A stretch of DNA of 64,000 bases from an uncultured Arachnia sp. (GTDB lineage: Bacteria; Actinomycetota; Actinomycetes; Propionibacteriales; Propionibacteriaceae): contig CANMNB010000007.1 of the NCBI GenBank assembly GCA_947499145.1, positions 124,001 to 188,000 of the forward strand, read 5' to 3'. The notes under the pieces were generated by a model, which was not told the origin of the DNA, made no database searches, and saw only the letters and a program-made list of their open reading frames with translations. The position numbers and the translations under genes are program-made. This document shows positions 46,704-56,855 of the stretch, one piece after another; the first letter of the stretch is position 1; each line of letters opens with the position of its first letter.

Positions 46704-46711
46704 TGGGCCTC

Positions 46712-48013
46712 GTGCTGAGAACCGTCGACCTGCGGGACGTGACCTCCCGTTACCGCACCCACCTGCCCCGCGCCGACTTCGACGTCGAGCAGGCGGTCGG
46801 GGTGGTGCGGCCGATCTGTGATGACGTCGCCCGCCGCGGCGCCGACGCCCTCCTCGACTACAGCGAGCAGTTCGACCACGTCCGCCCCGCCCACCTCCGG
46901 GTGCCGGTCGCCGAGTTGGAACGGTGTGCAGCGGGATTGGAACCGGACCTGGCGAGCGCCTTCGCCGAGTCGATCCGGCGACGCCGCGAGGTCGCCGAGG
47001 CCCTGGAGACCGCGCGTGACCAGCCCGTCGCCGAGCTGGCTCCGGGGGCCAGAGTCGGTCTCCGTTCGATCCCCGTGGACCGTGTCGGGCTCTACGTTCC
47101 GGGGGGCCTGGCGCCTCTGGCGTCGAGCGTCATCATGAACGTCGTCCCCGCGCAGGTCGCCGGGGTGTCCAGCATCGCCGTCGCGTCCCCGCCCCAGCAG
47201 CAGTTCGGGGGCCTGCCGCACCCGAACATCCTGGCCTTGTGCCACATGCTTGGGATCGACGAGGTCTACGCCGTTGGGGGCGCCCAGGCCGTCGCCATGT
47301 TCGCGCACGGGGTGCCCGACCTGTGCGAGCCCGTTTCCATGGTCACGGGTCCCGGGAACATCTACGTCGTGGCCGCGAAGCGCTACCTGCGAGGCATCGT
47401 GGGCATCGACTCCGAGGCCGGGCCCACCGAGATCGCGATCATCGCCGATGAGGACGCCGATGCCGCCTTCGTCGCCGCCGACCTGGTCTCCCAGGCCGAG
47501 CACGACCCGATGGCCGCGTCCGTGCTCGTGACCGACTCGGAGGATCTTGCCGCCCGGGTGGTGCGAGAACTCGAGGAGCAGGTCCCCGTGCTCAAGCACG
47601 CCGAGCGGATCCGCACGTCGCTCGGCGGCCGCCAGAGCGCCGTGGTCCTGGTGCGCGACGTCGAGCAGGCCATTGACGTCGCCAACGCCTACGCCGCGGA
47701 GCACCTCGAGATCCAGACGCGCGACGCTGCCCGGGTGGCCGAGGGCATCCGAAACGCGGGCGCCATCTTCGTCGGCGCGCATTCGCCGGTCAGCCTCGGG
47801 GACTACTCGGCCGGCTCCACCCACGTGCTGCCCACCGCCGGCTGCGCGTGCCACAGTTCTGGGCTGGGGGTGCAGAGCTTCCTACGCCACGTGCACGTGA
47901 TCGACTACGACGCCGCAGCCCTCGAGGAGCTCGCCGATGGCGTCGAGGGCTTCGCCCTGGCGGAGGACCTCCCCGGCCACGCTGCTGCGATCCGCGTCAG
48001 GCGTCGGGCGTGA
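46712..48013 (+). CDS. hisD: Histidinol dehydrogenase
   Basis: Last two steps of histidine synthesis, oxidising histidinol to histidine with NAD and zinc. 433 residues from GTG 46712, which matches the family start (LRTVDLRD). Seen: [16 protein letters not shown], the signature [29 protein letters not shown] with catalytic histidine, AAEHLEIQT and [13 protein letters not shown]. First gene of the hisDCBH cluster, overlapping hisC by GTGA. Confidence 0.97.
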   Translation: MLRTVDLRDVTSRYRTHLPRADFDVEQAVGVVRPICDDVARRGADALLDYSEQFDHVRPAHLRVPVAELERCAAGLEPDLASAFAESIRRRREVAEALETARDQPVAELAPGARVGLRSIPVDRVGLYVPGGLAPLASSVIMNVVPAQVAGVSSIAVASPPQQQFGGLPHPNILALCHMLGIDEVYAVGGAQAVAMFAHGVPDLCEPVSMVTGPGNIYVVAAKRYLRGIVGIDSEAGPTEIAIIADEDADAAFVAADLVSQAEHDPMAASVLVTDSEDLAARVVRELEEQVPVLKHAERIRTSLGGRQSAVVLVRDVEQAIDVANAYAAEHLEIQTRDAARVAEGIRNAGAIFVGAHSPVSLGDYSAGSTHVLPTAGCACHSSGLGVQSFLRHVHVIDYDAAALEELADGVEGFALAEDLPGHAAAIRVRRRA

Positions 48014-49101
48014 GCGCGCTGGACGACCTGCCGATCCGCGACGATCTCCGGGGAGCCGAGCCCTATGGGGCGCCACAGCTGATCGTGCCGGTGGTGCTGA
48101 ACGTCAACGAGAACCCGTACCCGCCGTCGGAGGCCCTCCGGCGGGAGATGGCCGAAGCGGTGGTGCGAACCGGGGCCACGATGAACCGCTACCCGGATCG
48201 GGAGGCCACAGGCCTGCGCTCGGCGCTCGCGAACTACCTGGGCCACGGCCTCGCGGTGAACAACATCTGGGCCGCGAACGGCTCCAACGAGGTCATGACC
48301 CACCTGCTGACCGCGTTCGGGGGGCCCGGCAGGTCTGTCCTGACGTTCACCCCCACGTACTCCATGTACCCGGAGTACGCCCGCAACACCTTCACCCGTT
48401 ACGTCACTGTGCCACGTGAGCCGGACTTCACGATCGACGCGGCGCGGGCACTGGAGGCGATCGACCGGCACCGTCCCACCCTGGTCCTGGTGACCACCCC
48501 GAACAACCCGACCGGCACCTCGACCCCGCTCGAGGTCATCGACCGCCTCTGCTCCGCCACCGACGCGATCGTCGTCGTCGACGAGGCCTACCAGGAGTTC
48601 TCGAGAGGGCCGAGCGCCCTGGAACTCCTGCGCCACCACCCCCGGCTCGTCGTCACCAGGACCATGAGCAAGGCGTTCGCCCTGGCCGGGGGACGGGTGG
48701 GCTACCTCGCGGCGGACCCGGCCATCGTCGACGCTTGCCGCATCGTGCGCCTGCCGTACCACCTCAGCTCACAAACCCAGGCATTGGCCGAGGTCGCCCT
48801 CCGCCATGCCGACGAACTGCTCGCCAAGGTGCGCGACCTGGCCGCCGAGACCCGGGCTTTCCAGGAGTGGCTCGTCGACCGCGGCTACGACGTGGTGCCC
48901 TCCGATGCCAACTTCGTCTGCTTCGGAACCTTCCCTGATCGCCACGCCGTCTGGCAGGCTCTGCTGGACCGGGGCATCCTCATCCGGGAGACCGGACCGG
49001 AAGGTCACCTGCGAGCGTCCGCCGGCACACCGCAGGACATGGCTGCCCTCCGTACCGCCCTCGACGAGATCGACCCCCTCCAGAAACAGGAGACCCAATG
49101 A
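48010..49101 (+). CDS. hisC: Histidinol-phosphate aminotransferase
   Basis: PLP aminotransferase converting imidazole-acetol phosphate to histidinol phosphate. 363 residues. Seen: [47 protein letters not shown] lysine in [15 protein letters not shown] and the terminal arginine in [13 protein letters not shown] start overlaps hisD and the stop overlaps hisB (ATGA). Confidence 0.96.
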   Translation: MSALDDLPIRDDLRGAEPYGAPQLIVPVVLNVNENPYPPSEALRREMAEAVVRTGATMNRYPDREATGLRSALANYLGHGLAVNNIWAANGSNEVMTHLLTAFGGPGRSVLTFTPTYSMYPEYARNTFTRYVTVPREPDFTIDAARALEAIDRHRPTLVLVTTPNNPTGTSTPLEVIDRLCSATDAIVVVDEAYQEFSRGPSALELLRHHPRLVVTRTMSKAFALAGGRVGYLAADPAIVDACRIVRLPYHLSSQTQALAEVALRHADELLAKVRDLAAETRAFQEWLVDRGYDVVPSDANFVCFGTFPDRHAVWQALLDRGILIRETGPEGHLRASAGTPQDMAALRTALDEIDPLQKQETQ

Positions 49102-49706
49102 ACCGCACAGCAACGGCCTCACGCGCCACGAGCGAGTCGACGATCGAGGTCACAGTCAACCTCGACGGGACGGGCCGCTCGAGCGTCTCCACCGGAGTTG
49201 GGTTCTACGACCACATGCTCACCGCCCTCAGCAAGCACTCGTTGATCGACATGGACATCCAGGCGCAGGGCGACGTCCACATCGACGGCCACCATGTGGT
49301 CGAGGACACCGCCATCGTGCTGGGTCAAGCGATCCGGGAGGCCCTCGGTGACAAATCAGGGATCCGACGTTACGGGGACGCGATGGTGCCACTCGACGAG
49401 GCGCTCGCCCAGTGTGTCGTGGACGTGGCGGGCCGGCCCTATGCGGTCTGCGAGGGCGAGCCCGACGCCCAGGTGTACGCGCTGATCGGTGGTTCGGGCG
49501 TCCCGTACGCAGGATCGATGACCTACCACGTGGTGGAATCCCTGGCCCTCAACGCGGGACTGTGCGTCCATCTGCGCCTGTTGGCCGGGCGTGACCCGCA
49601 CCACATCGTGGAGGCGCAGTTCAAGGCGCTGGCTCGGGCGTTGCGGACCGCCGTGGAACTGGACCCGCGTCAGCAGGGCATCCCCAGTACGAAGGGTGCG
49701 CTCTGA
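49098..49706 (+). CDS. hisB: Imidazoleglycerol-phosphate dehydratase
   Basis: Dehydrates imidazole glycerol phosphate. 202 residues, so the single-function form without a HisN phosphatase domain. Two manganese-binding His/Glu clusters are intact: [11 protein letters not shown] near residue 57 and [12 protein letters not shown] near residue 170. Overlaps hisC. Histidinol phosphatase must be encoded elsewhere. Confidence 0.97.
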   Translation: MNRTATASRATSESTIEVTVNLDGTGRSSVSTGVGFYDHMLTALSKHSLIDMDIQAQGDVHIDGHHVVEDTAIVLGQAIREALGDKSGIRRYGDAMVPLDEALAQCVVDVAGRPYAVCEGEPDAQVYALIGGSGVPYAGSMTYHVVESLALNAGLCVHLRLLAGRDPHHIVEAQFKALARALRTAVELDPRQQGIPSTKGAL

Positions 49707-49714
49707 ACGCGCCG

Positions 49715-50320
49715 GTGCGGGTCGGCCTCTTCGACTACGGGTCCGGCAACCTCCACTCCGCAGCCCAGGCCCTGCGGGAGGCGGGCGCTGCTGTGACGGT
49801 GACGGCCAACCACGCACAGCTCACAGCCCAGGACGCCCTCGTGGTGCCCGGCGTCGGTGCGTTCGGGGCGTGCATGCGCGGGCTCACGGCGGCAGGCGGC
49901 AGGGAGCTGGTCGCTGAATGGGTGGCTTCCGAGCGTCCGCTGCTCGGGATCTGCGTGGGCCACCAGATCCTCTTCGGCTCCGGCACCGAGCACGGCACCG
50001 AGGAACGGGGACTCGGTGTGCTCGAGGGGGACGTGGTCCACCTGCCCGTCAGGCGCCTGCCGCACATGGGGTGGAACCGCGTGGTTCCACCCGCTGGATC
50101 ACGGCTCTTCCGGGGGCTGTCGGGAGAGCGGTTCTACTTCGTCCACTCCTACGCCGTGCTGAAGCCCCCACCCGGGGGACTGAGTTCGATGACGAAGCAC
50201 GAGGGCGTCTCCTTCGTGGCGGCACATGAGAAGGGCAGCATCTCCTCCACGCAGTTCCACCCGGAGAAGTCCGGCACCGCCGGCGTGGCGCTGCTGCGCA
50301 ACTGGCTCAGCGGCTCCTGA
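49715..50320 (+). CDS. hisH: Imidazole glycerol phosphate synthase, glutaminase subunit
   Basis: Class-I glutaminase that supplies ammonia to HisF. 201 residues from GTG 49715. Nucleophile cysteine in [10 protein letters not shown], where the usual Met or Leu after Gly is His; His and Glu of the triad in QFHPEKSG. HisF is not in the window. No good ribosome site is visible, and an in-frame CTG at 49703 would overlap the hisB stop, so translational coupling is likely. Confidence 0.94.
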   Translation: MRVGLFDYGSGNLHSAAQALREAGAAVTVTANHAQLTAQDALVVPGVGAFGACMRGLTAAGGRELVAEWVASERPLLGICVGHQILFGSGTEHGTEERGLGVLEGDVVHLPVRRLPHMGWNRVVPPAGSRLFRGLSGERFYFVHSYAVLKPPPGGLSSMTKHEGVSFVAAHEKGSISSTQFHPEKSGTAGVALLRNWLSGS

Positions 50321-50411
50321 CTGCCCTGATGAGCGACGTGGGGTCCTGGCAGATTTCCGGCCTCCGCGCCCAGAGACCGGTTCGGGCGTTCGAGGGGGTC
50401 GTCGAGTCGGA

Positions 50412-50417
50412 TAGATT
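50412..50417 (+). promoter_or_regulatory. -10 hexamer for priA/hisA, leaderless type
   Basis: TAGATT with 7 nt to the GTG at 50425, within a 104-bp gap after hisH. Confidence 0.6.
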
Positions 50418-50424
50418 GACCGTC

Positions 50425-51159
50425 GTGGATGAACTGCAACTCTTGCCCGCCGTCGACGTCCAGGGGGGCGGTGCCGTCCAGTTGGTCCAGGGCATCGCCG
50501 GGACCCAGAAGGAGTTCGGCGACCCCCTGGCAGCGGCTGAGCGTTGGCAGGCGCAGGGTGCGGAATGGATCCACCTCGTGGACCTCGACGCCGCCTTCGG
50601 CCGCGGCAGCAACGCCGACCTGCTGGGCGACATCATCGGAGGGCTCGACGTCAAGGTCGAGCTTTCGGGTGGGATCCGGGACGACGCGTCCCTGGAGCGC
50701 GCGCTGGCCACGGGCTGTCGACGTGTCAACATCGGCACCGCCGCCCTGGAGCACCCCGAATGGTGCGAGCGGATCATCGCCGAGCACGGGGACCGCATCG
50801 CCATCGGACTGGACGTTCGGGGCACCAGGCTCGCCGCCCGTGGTTGGACCCAAGAGGGCGGCCCGTGGGAGGAGACCCTCGATCGCCTCTCGGCCGCCGG
50901 CTGCCAGCGGTTCGTCGTGACGGACGTCAACTCCGACGGCATGCTCACCGGCCCCAACCTCGAACTGCTGCGCGACGTCTGCGTGCGCACGCACGCCGCC
51001 GTTGTCGCCTCGGGCGGGATCTCGAGCCTCGCCGACATCGCCGCGCTCCAGCGACTGGTGCCCGAGGGCGTTGAGGGCGCCATCATCGGCACCGCTCTCT
51101 ACCTCGAGAACTTCACGCTTCCGGAAGCCCTCGCTGTCGCCAAGGGAGACACACCATGA
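50425..51159 (+). CDS. priA: Phosphoribosyl isomerase HisA/PriA
   Basis: Isomerises ProFAR in histidine synthesis; in many actinobacteria the same enzyme also replaces TrpF in tryptophan synthesis. 244 residues. Catalytic Asp11 (LLPAVDV) and Asp167 ([10 protein letters not shown]) are intact, as are RGW (Arg139, Trp141) and LSGGIRDD. The arginine normally found in the AVRLVQG segment is Gln19 here. Start chosen at GTG 50425 from the leaderless -10 and family alignment. Overlaps the acyl-CoA reductase gene by ATGA. Confidence 0.93.
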   Translation: MDELQLLPAVDVQGGGAVQLVQGIAGTQKEFGDPLAAAERWQAQGAEWIHLVDLDAAFGRGSNADLLGDIIGGLDVKVELSGGIRDDASLERALATGCRRVNIGTAALEHPEWCERIIAEHGDRIAIGLDVRGTRLAARGWTQEGGPWEETLDRLSAAGCQRFVVTDVNSDGMLTGPNLELLRDVCVRTHAAVVASGGISSLADIAALQRLVPEGVEGAIIGTALYLENFTLPEALAVAKGDTP

Positions 51160-53516
51160 CCGCAGCCCCCCGCAGCAGCTTCGGAGTACCCGACACCGCC
51201 CGCGTGCACACCCCGCCCCTGCTGACCGGACGTATCTCGGAACTCCTGGACGGCAAGAAGCTCGTGATGACCGGCGTCACCGGCTTCATCGGGGAGCAAT
51301 TGCTGTGGAAGGTGCTGACCGAGTCGCCCGGTACACGCACCGGGGTCATCGTGCGTCCCAAGGGTTCCGTCAGCGCCGCCGAGCGGGTGGCCGCACTCCT
51401 CCGCAAGCCCATCTTCCGGGAGCTGGTCGAGGCAGCCGGCTCGCCGGAGGAACTGATGGCATCCCGGGTCGAGGTCATCGAAGGTGACCTGCCGGATGTC
51501 CCCGAGCTGCCACGGGACATCGACATCCTTGTGCACTGCGCCGGGGACGTGTCCTTCGACCCGCCCATCGACGAGGCGTTCATGACCAACGTGCTGGGCA
51601 CGAGGGCGTTGATCACCAGGCTCCGGGAAGCGTGCAGCAACGAGGCGGGCGAACTGGAGCGAGTCCCGCACTACGTCCACATCTCCACCGCCTACACGGC
51701 CGGTCGCCGCCGCGGGCCCATCCCGGAGGCCGATCACGTCCACAACGTGGACTACGAGGCTGAGACCCGGGCTGCGCTGGCGATGAAGGAACACGTCGAG
51801 GCGCGTTCCCGCAGCTCCGAGCAGCTCACCCGGCTCCGGAAGGAGGCCGAGCGCCACCACCGGCGCGCCGGTTACCTCACCACCTCCGAGGACACCGAGC
51901 GCCGCCGCGTCGAGTGGGTGCGCAAGGAACTCATCGCCGCCGGGACCGAGCGCGCACGCTCGCTCGGCTGGACGGACGTCTACACCTTCGCGAAGGCGAT
52001 GGGGGAGCGCGTCGTGACCCATCTCGGCCACGACATGCAGGTCTCCGTCGTCCGACCCGCCATCGTCGAGTCCTCGCTGCAGTACCCCCACCCCGGGTGG
52101 ATCGAGGGCTTCAAGATGGCCGACCCGATCATCCTCGCCTACGGCAAGGGACAGCTGCCGGAATTCCCGGCCTCCCCGGACGCCGTGATCGACATCATCC
52201 CCTGCGACCTCGTCGTCAACGCCATCGTGGCGGTTTGCGCAACGCAACCGACGGTGGGGGAGCCCGAGTTCTACCACTGCAGCTCCGGGGCCCGTAACCC
52301 GCTGACGTTCCGAGGGATCTACGAACACATCCGCAACTACTTCGCGGAACACCCGTACGTGGGCTCGAAGGGGACGGCGCCGCTGGCCACGTGGGAGTTC
52401 CCCGGTGCGGAGCCCATCGAGCGGAAACTCTGGTTCGCGGCCCTGGGTGTCACGGCCGGGAACCGCCTGCTGGACTACGCGCCCCGCGGCAAGCACACCC
52501 GCAGGGCCGCCGAGACGCTCGACAAGACCGCGAAGCAGCTCGAGTTCCTCAACAAGTACCTCAGCCTGTACGGCGAGTACCTCCAGTCCGAGCTGCACTT
52601 CGTCGATGACGGCACCCTGGCGCTGCACGAGTCGCTTCACCCCGACGACAGGGAGCGCTTTGGTTTCGACTCGGCCACCTTCGACTGGAAGCACTACATC
52701 GAGGAGGTCCACGCGCCTGCGGTGACGGACCCGGTGCGCCGGCTGGAGGCGGCACGGAAGCGCCGCCGCGCTCGCTCGGCCACCTTCAAGGAGCTGCGAC
52801 CCGCAGAGCCCGGCACGGTGCTCGCGGCCTTCGACCTCGACGGCACGGTCATGGCCTCCAACGTCGTGGAGAACTACCTCTGGCTCAAACTGCCACAGCT
52901 CAGCCTGCCCGACCGGGTGGCCGAGGTGGCCAAGGTCGCCTGGCAGTTGCCGAACTACATCGGCGCCGAGCGCAAGGACCGCGGCGTGTTCCTGCGCCAG
53001 GTCTACCGACGCTATGCCGGCGCAGACCTGGCCGAACTCGAACGCTTCGTGGACGAGCGACTGACACCTCACATCCTGGAGCGCACGTCACCCGACGCCG
53101 TGCGTCGGATCCGCGAGCACCGGGATGCAGGGCACACCACCATGCTGATCACTGGCGTCATCCGACCCCTGACTCGCCCCTTCGAGGGGCTCTTCGACAC
53201 CATCATCGCGGCCGACCTCGCCACCGACGCACAGGGCATCTGCACCGGCTTCCTGACCGGGCCCCCGATGGTCGGGGAGTCGAGGGCCGCGTGGCTGAAC
53301 CACTACGCAGCACTGCACGGCGTGGACCTGGAGGCCTCGTTCGCCTACGCCGACAGCCACGTCGACCTCCCGATGCTGCGCGCCGTGGGCAATCCTGTCG
53401 TGGTGAGCCCCGATGTGGGCCTGATGAGGGCTGCCAAGGCCAGTGGTTGGTCGATCGTGGACTGGGGCGTCCACTCCGGGACACCCCGGTGGAAGCTCCC
53501 CGTCGTGAGAAGCTGA
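51156..53516 (+). CDS. Fatty acyl-CoA reductase/HAD phosphatase fusion
   Basis: 786 residues in two enzymes. Residues about 30-480 are an extended SDR of the fatty acyl-CoA reductase type: [10 protein letters not shown] (39-48), active Ser177 in HISTAYTAG, Tyr276 and Lys280 in YTFAKAMGE, then a helical C-terminal part. Residues about 550-770 are a HAD-IB phosphatase: nucleophile Asp560 and Asp562 in FDLDGTV, LITGV, and Asp733/Asp737 in [11 protein letters not shown]. The reductase would make fatty aldehyde or alcohol; the HAD part would hydrolyse a phosphomonoester. Together they suggest wax, ether-lipid or alkyl-glycerol synthesis (inference). The ATG overlaps the priA stop. Confidence 0.88.
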   Translation: MTAAPRSSFGVPDTARVHTPPLLTGRISELLDGKKLVMTGVTGFIGEQLLWKVLTESPGTRTGVIVRPKGSVSAAERVAALLRKPIFRELVEAAGSPEELMASRVEVIEGDLPDVPELPRDIDILVHCAGDVSFDPPIDEAFMTNVLGTRALITRLREACSNEAGELERVPHYVHISTAYTAGRRRGPIPEADHVHNVDYEAETRAALAMKEHVEARSRSSEQLTRLRKEAERHHRRAGYLTTSEDTERRRVEWVRKELIAAGTERARSLGWTDVYTFAKAMGERVVTHLGHDMQVSVVRPAIVESSLQYPHPGWIEGFKMADPIILAYGKGQLPEFPASPDAVIDIIPCDLVVNAIVAVCATQPTVGEPEFYHCSSGARNPLTFRGIYEHIRNYFAEHPYVGSKGTAPLATWEFPGAEPIERKLWFAALGVTAGNRLLDYAPRGKHTRRAAETLDKTAKQLEFLNKYLSLYGEYLQSELHFVDDGTLALHESLHPDDRERFGFDSATFDWKHYIEEVHAPAVTDPVRRLEAARKRRRARSATFKELRPAEPGTVLAAFDLDGTVMASNVVENYLWLKLPQLSLPDRVAEVAKVAWQLPNYIGAERKDRGVFLRQVYRRYAGADLAELERFVDERLTPHILERTSPDAVRRIREHRDAGHTTMLITGVIRPLTRPFEGLFDTIIAADLATDAQGICTGFLTGPPMVGESRAAWLNHYAALHGVDLEASFAYADSHVDLPMLRAVGNPVVVSPDVGLMRAAKASGWSIVDWGVHSGTPRWKLPVVRS

Positions 53517-53520
53517 TGGC

Positions 53521-55035
53521 ATGGGCAGGCCCGGATTCACCCTCGTCACGAACGATCGGACGGCGCCACTCCTGACCTTCTCCGGGGCAGGGCTGGGGCT
53601 GGAGAGGTTCCCGGCCGGGACGCAGGTTGTCTATGGGGCCGAGCCCGTCGTCTCGGGTGACCCGGCGTCCTTGGTGGACCAGTCACTCGAGACGCCCGTG
53701 GACTCCGCACCGCTCGAGGCACGCCTGGCCGGAGTCAGACGCCTCGTCATCGTCGTGGCCGATCACGACCGTCCCCGCCCACCCATGCGCTTCGACGTCC
53801 GCCGGACCGTCGTGGAGCGCGTGCTGGAGACCGCCGCCCGCGCGGATGTCGACGACGTGAGGATCATCACCGCGTCCGGACTGGCCCCCCGATGGTCCGA
53901 CCGGCGGGTGCTCGACGTCCTGGGTGAGCGGATCGCGAGTTCCTTCATCCCCGACGGCCTGGTCGCCAGCCACGACGTCACCGCCGCCGACCTCGTCACC
54001 GTGGGCGACGTGGCTGGAGGGCCCGTGCGGGTGCATCCGCATGTCGCCGCAGCGGAGCTCGTCGTGCTCGTCGACGTGGTCGACGGCCCGTCCCACCCGG
54101 ACGCGGCCTTGGCCAACCTGGCTGACGTTGAGACCCTCAACCGCGTCCGGGGCCTGGACGCCGACGAGACGGCGCTCGAGGCGCTGGCCGACGTGCTGCT
54201 GGCCCGGCTCGATGTGGTGGGCGTGGCGGCAGTGCTCTCACCCCCCCGGTTGGGACGCCAATTGTCGTTCGCGAACAAGCGCGAGTGGGAGTGGCGCCTG
54301 GCGGATCAGCTCGCCCTCGCCGGGGCCCGCCAGGTCCTCGCGGGTCTCCCGCGTCAAGGGGCTGACAGGCTCTATCGCGGTATTCGGGCTGACCACGGCC
54401 TCGCCGACCTCATCGGTGGCGGGTGGCGCGAGGTGTCCCGGCAGGCCCGCCAGGTCTGGACGGCCGCCAACACGGTGTCCGTCCCGCACCCAGCCGACGT
54501 GCTGGTGGCGCCGGTATGGGGCCCTCTGCTGGGCGCCGACCGGCCGGAGGGCAACCCGCTGCGGGCTTTCCACCACGCACTCGTGGACCGGGGACCGGGC
54601 ACCTCGGACGGTGTGGTGCGTCGTGACGGGGTCCTGCTGGCACTTCACCCCCTTCGGCCCTTGTTCTCCCAGCGCGAGTCCGCCGCAGCCGACCTCTTCG
54701 CCGGGCTGCGGGACTCGGTGGACCCTCGTGACGTACGCGATCGCCTGGAGCGCCGCGCCATCGAGGACGAGTGGTCCACGACGCTCTACCGCGACCACCA
54801 AGCGTCCCACCCGCTGCGTCACTTCCATGAGTTCTACCGGGCCTCCCGGGCCGCCAGCCACGTCGCCGAGGTCATCTGGGTGGGCGCCGACAGGCAGAGC
54901 GCCGTGCTCCTGGGCCACCGCGCCGCCACCACCTGCGCCGATGCCATGGAGATGGTCGCCGACCGAATCGGCCCTGCGCCACGGATCACGGTGCTGCGTG
55001 GGCCGGGACCGGTCCTGCCCAGGGTGGCGACATGA
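53521..55035 (+). CDS. Lactate racemase-like (LarA N-terminal) protein, site degenerate
   Basis: 504-residue protein whose first half resembles the LarA N-terminal domain: LVIVVADHDRPRPP (Asp81/Asp83 region), a VRIITASGLAPRW segment at the place of ATGxHR, and HDVTAADLVTVGDVAGGPVRV. The histidine of ATGxHR is Ala122. The family SGGRK-type lysine that carries the nickel pincer cofactor is not seen (VDGPSHPDAALANL instead). So lactate-type racemisation is unlikely and its role is unknown. It starts four bases after the reductase gene and overlaps the PlsC-like gene (ATGA), so it belongs to the same lipid-related chain. Confidence 0.72.
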   Translation: MGRPGFTLVTNDRTAPLLTFSGAGLGLERFPAGTQVVYGAEPVVSGDPASLVDQSLETPVDSAPLEARLAGVRRLVIVVADHDRPRPPMRFDVRRTVVERVLETAARADVDDVRIITASGLAPRWSDRRVLDVLGERIASSFIPDGLVASHDVTAADLVTVGDVAGGPVRVHPHVAAAELVVLVDVVDGPSHPDAALANLADVETLNRVRGLDADETALEALADVLLARLDVVGVAAVLSPPRLGRQLSFANKREWEWRLADQLALAGARQVLAGLPRQGADRLYRGIRADHGLADLIGGGWREVSRQARQVWTAANTVSVPHPADVLVAPVWGPLLGADRPEGNPLRAFHHALVDRGPGTSDGVVRRDGVLLALHPLRPLFSQRESAAADLFAGLRDSVDPRDVRDRLERRAIEDEWSTTLYRDHQASHPLRHFHEFYRASRAASHVAEVIWVGADRQSAVLLGHRAATTCADAMEMVADRIGPAPRITVLRGPGPVLPRVAT

Positions 55036-55817
55036 GAACGCTGCCGACCTGGTCCGCGGGCAGGTCCGGGCGCCGGCCCCGACCGCGTCTGACCTGGGCC
55101 CAGGACATGTGGCGCCTCGTGACGTCAGGCTCGGGTCCCGCTGGGCGCCGACGGGACGGGGCCATGGCGCCGCCGTCGCGGGAACGTCTGGGACTGAGCG
55201 ACCTCACCCGTGTCCCGGCCCTGCTCAGCTCCCTGACATGGAGGGTCGACTACCGGGTCCTCGGGTTGGAGCGGCTCCGTGGCATCCAGCCGCCCGTCGT
55301 CCTGGCTTCGAACGAGACGGGTCCGCTCGACTGGCGTGTGCTACGGGCAGTGCTGCCCGCCGGTTTCCGCACGACGGTCCGACGCCCGTCGCGAGCGCTC
55401 AGCCGGGGACGGTCGGTCGTGGTCTTCACCGGGGACCCGATCGCCCGCGGTGGCGTGGGTGAGTTCTCCACCGTGGCGGCGGAACTGGCCAACCAGCACA
55501 ACGTCCCGATCGTCCCCGTCGGCATCCTCGGCACGCTCGGCCTGACCGAGGCACTCAAACTCTCCCTGCGTCTGCGGCCTCGGGTGACGGTGCGTTTTGG
55601 CGCACCCGTCTACGTGCGCGGCAGGACGCTGGCCGACGCGACGGCGGAGATCCAATCGGCGGTGGGGCACCTGGCCGGTTCGCACCAGCCGACGTGGTGG
55701 GAGTCCCTGCGCACCGGCGATGACCCCGCCCCCGTGGAGCGCCAGCCACGTTGGCGACGTCAATGGGAGCAAACCGCCCCAGCGCAGCGGCCGCGCGGTC
55801 CGAGGATTTGGACGTGA
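55032..55817 (+). CDS. PlsC-like acyltransferase homologue without the catalytic histidine
   Basis: 261 residues with the layout of 1-acylglycerol-3-phosphate acyltransferases. The HxxxxD box is ETGPLD (Glu95 to Asp100, in LASNETGPLDW), so the catalytic histidine is lost. The FPEGTR box is FTGDPIAR (132-139). The third block VPIVPVGILGT is well kept. The N-terminal 45 residues are very Arg-rich. It is therefore either a non-catalytic partner or an enzyme with altered chemistry. Coupled by overlaps to the LarA-like and GNAT genes. Confidence 0.72.
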   Translation: MRTLPTWSAGRSGRRPRPRLTWAQDMWRLVTSGSGPAGRRRDGAMAPPSRERLGLSDLTRVPALLSSLTWRVDYRVLGLERLRGIQPPVVLASNETGPLDWRVLRAVLPAGFRTTVRRPSRALSRGRSVVVFTGDPIARGGVGEFSTVAAELANQHNVPIVPVGILGTLGLTEALKLSLRLRPRVTVRFGAPVYVRGRTLADATAEIQSAVGHLAGSHQPTWWESLRTGDDPAPVERQPRWRRQWEQTAPAQRPRGPRIWT

Positions 55818-56788
55818 GCGCCCCCGACCCCATGTGGACTGTGGAGGACCACCACCTCCAGTGGCGCCCACTGACCCGTGACGACGTCTCCGAACTCGAT
55901 GCACTGCGGGACCAGATCGAGGCGTTCGACGACGCCGTGCTCACGTCTGCCGAGCGGGCCTTCTCCTCGGCGGATGTCGACCTGGAGGGCGCGGCGGTGG
56001 GGGGCTGGGATGCCTACGGCAACCTGCTGGCCTTCGGATGGAACCTGCCCGAGGTCCGCGACGACGGGGTGCACGTGCACATGCTGGGGGGAGTCCACCC
56101 CAGCCATCGGCACCTCGGACTCGGCGGCGCGCTCGTGTCCTGGCACCTCCGGCACGCCGCAGCACTTCGCGATCGATCGTGGCCCGGACGGCCGGTCTGG
56201 TCGGAATGCCATGCCGAGGAACGCAACGTCGCGCTGCGACGACTCCTGGCGGAGGAGGGGTTCCAGCCCGTGCGGTGGTTCGTCGACATGTACCGGCCGC
56301 TGCCGCTCGGCCATGACCCCGGACCCGTCCCGGGAGCCGAGCTCGTCCCCTTCTCTGCCGAGCACGCGCTGCCACTCATGCAACTGCACGCCGAGTGCTT
56401 CGCGGTTCCCGGCCGCTCCCTCGACAGCGAACGGTGGCTGCGGTCACTCGAGCGGGAGCACTTCCGCCCCGCCTGGTCCTGGGTGGCCTTCGCGGAGGGA
56501 CGCATCGTCGGCTATGCCCTCTCCGGGGTGGACGACGCCGCGGTGCTTGACGGGGTGACGGAGGGATGGACCGACCGACTCGGTGTCCACCCCGACTACC
56601 GGGGTCGCGGCATCGGCACCGCACTCCTCGAGCGCTCCCTCGCGTCGATGACCGACGCCGGATGTCCCGGCGCCGGGATCGGCGTCGACACCTCGGAACC
56701 CGGCTTCGCCGACTACCTGCACCAGCGACTCCACTACGAGGTGCGCGACTCGCTGGAACTGTGGAGCCGCGAGCTCAAGGACCAGTGA
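55814..56788 (+). CDS. Double-GNAT acetyltransferase
   Basis: 324 residues with two GNAT domains in tandem, a layout shared with mycothiol synthase MshD. First domain residues about 15-165, CoA loop [16 protein letters not shown]; second about 175-320, loop [18 protein letters not shown]. Both loops keep the Gly-rich pyrophosphate site, the second closest to consensus (R/Q-x-x-G-x-G/A). Target unknown. Whether it is MshD needs comparison; the coupling to lipid-like genes argues for a different substrate. GTG overlaps the PlsC-like stop. Confidence 0.82.
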   Translation: MSAPDPMWTVEDHHLQWRPLTRDDVSELDALRDQIEAFDDAVLTSAERAFSSADVDLEGAAVGGWDAYGNLLAFGWNLPEVRDDGVHVHMLGGVHPSHRHLGLGGALVSWHLRHAAALRDRSWPGRPVWSECHAEERNVALRRLLAEEGFQPVRWFVDMYRPLPLGHDPGPVPGAELVPFSAEHALPLMQLHAECFAVPGRSLDSERWLRSLEREHFRPAWSWVAFAEGRIVGYALSGVDDAAVLDGVTEGWTDRLGVHPDYRGRGIGTALLERSLASMTDAGCPGAGIGVDTSEPGFADYLHQRLHYEVRDSLELWSRELKDQ

Positions 56789-56812
56789 GCCGGGCCCCCG
56801 GCCGAGGTTCGG

Positions 56813-56818
56813 TAAGCT
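56813..56818 (+). promoter_or_regulatory. -10 hexamer for yebC
   Basis: TAAGCT 37 nt before the ATG at 56856; a GAGG ribosome site is near the start. Confidence 0.5.
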
Positions 56819-56855
56819 TGCCCAGCGCAGGTATCCCGATCCGAAGCGAGGCTCA

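Noticed and set aside
50329-50424. ATG 50329 as a longer start for priA
   Set aside because: The added 32 residues match nothing in HisA/PriA, there is no ribosome site, and a leaderless -10 lies just before GTG 50425.
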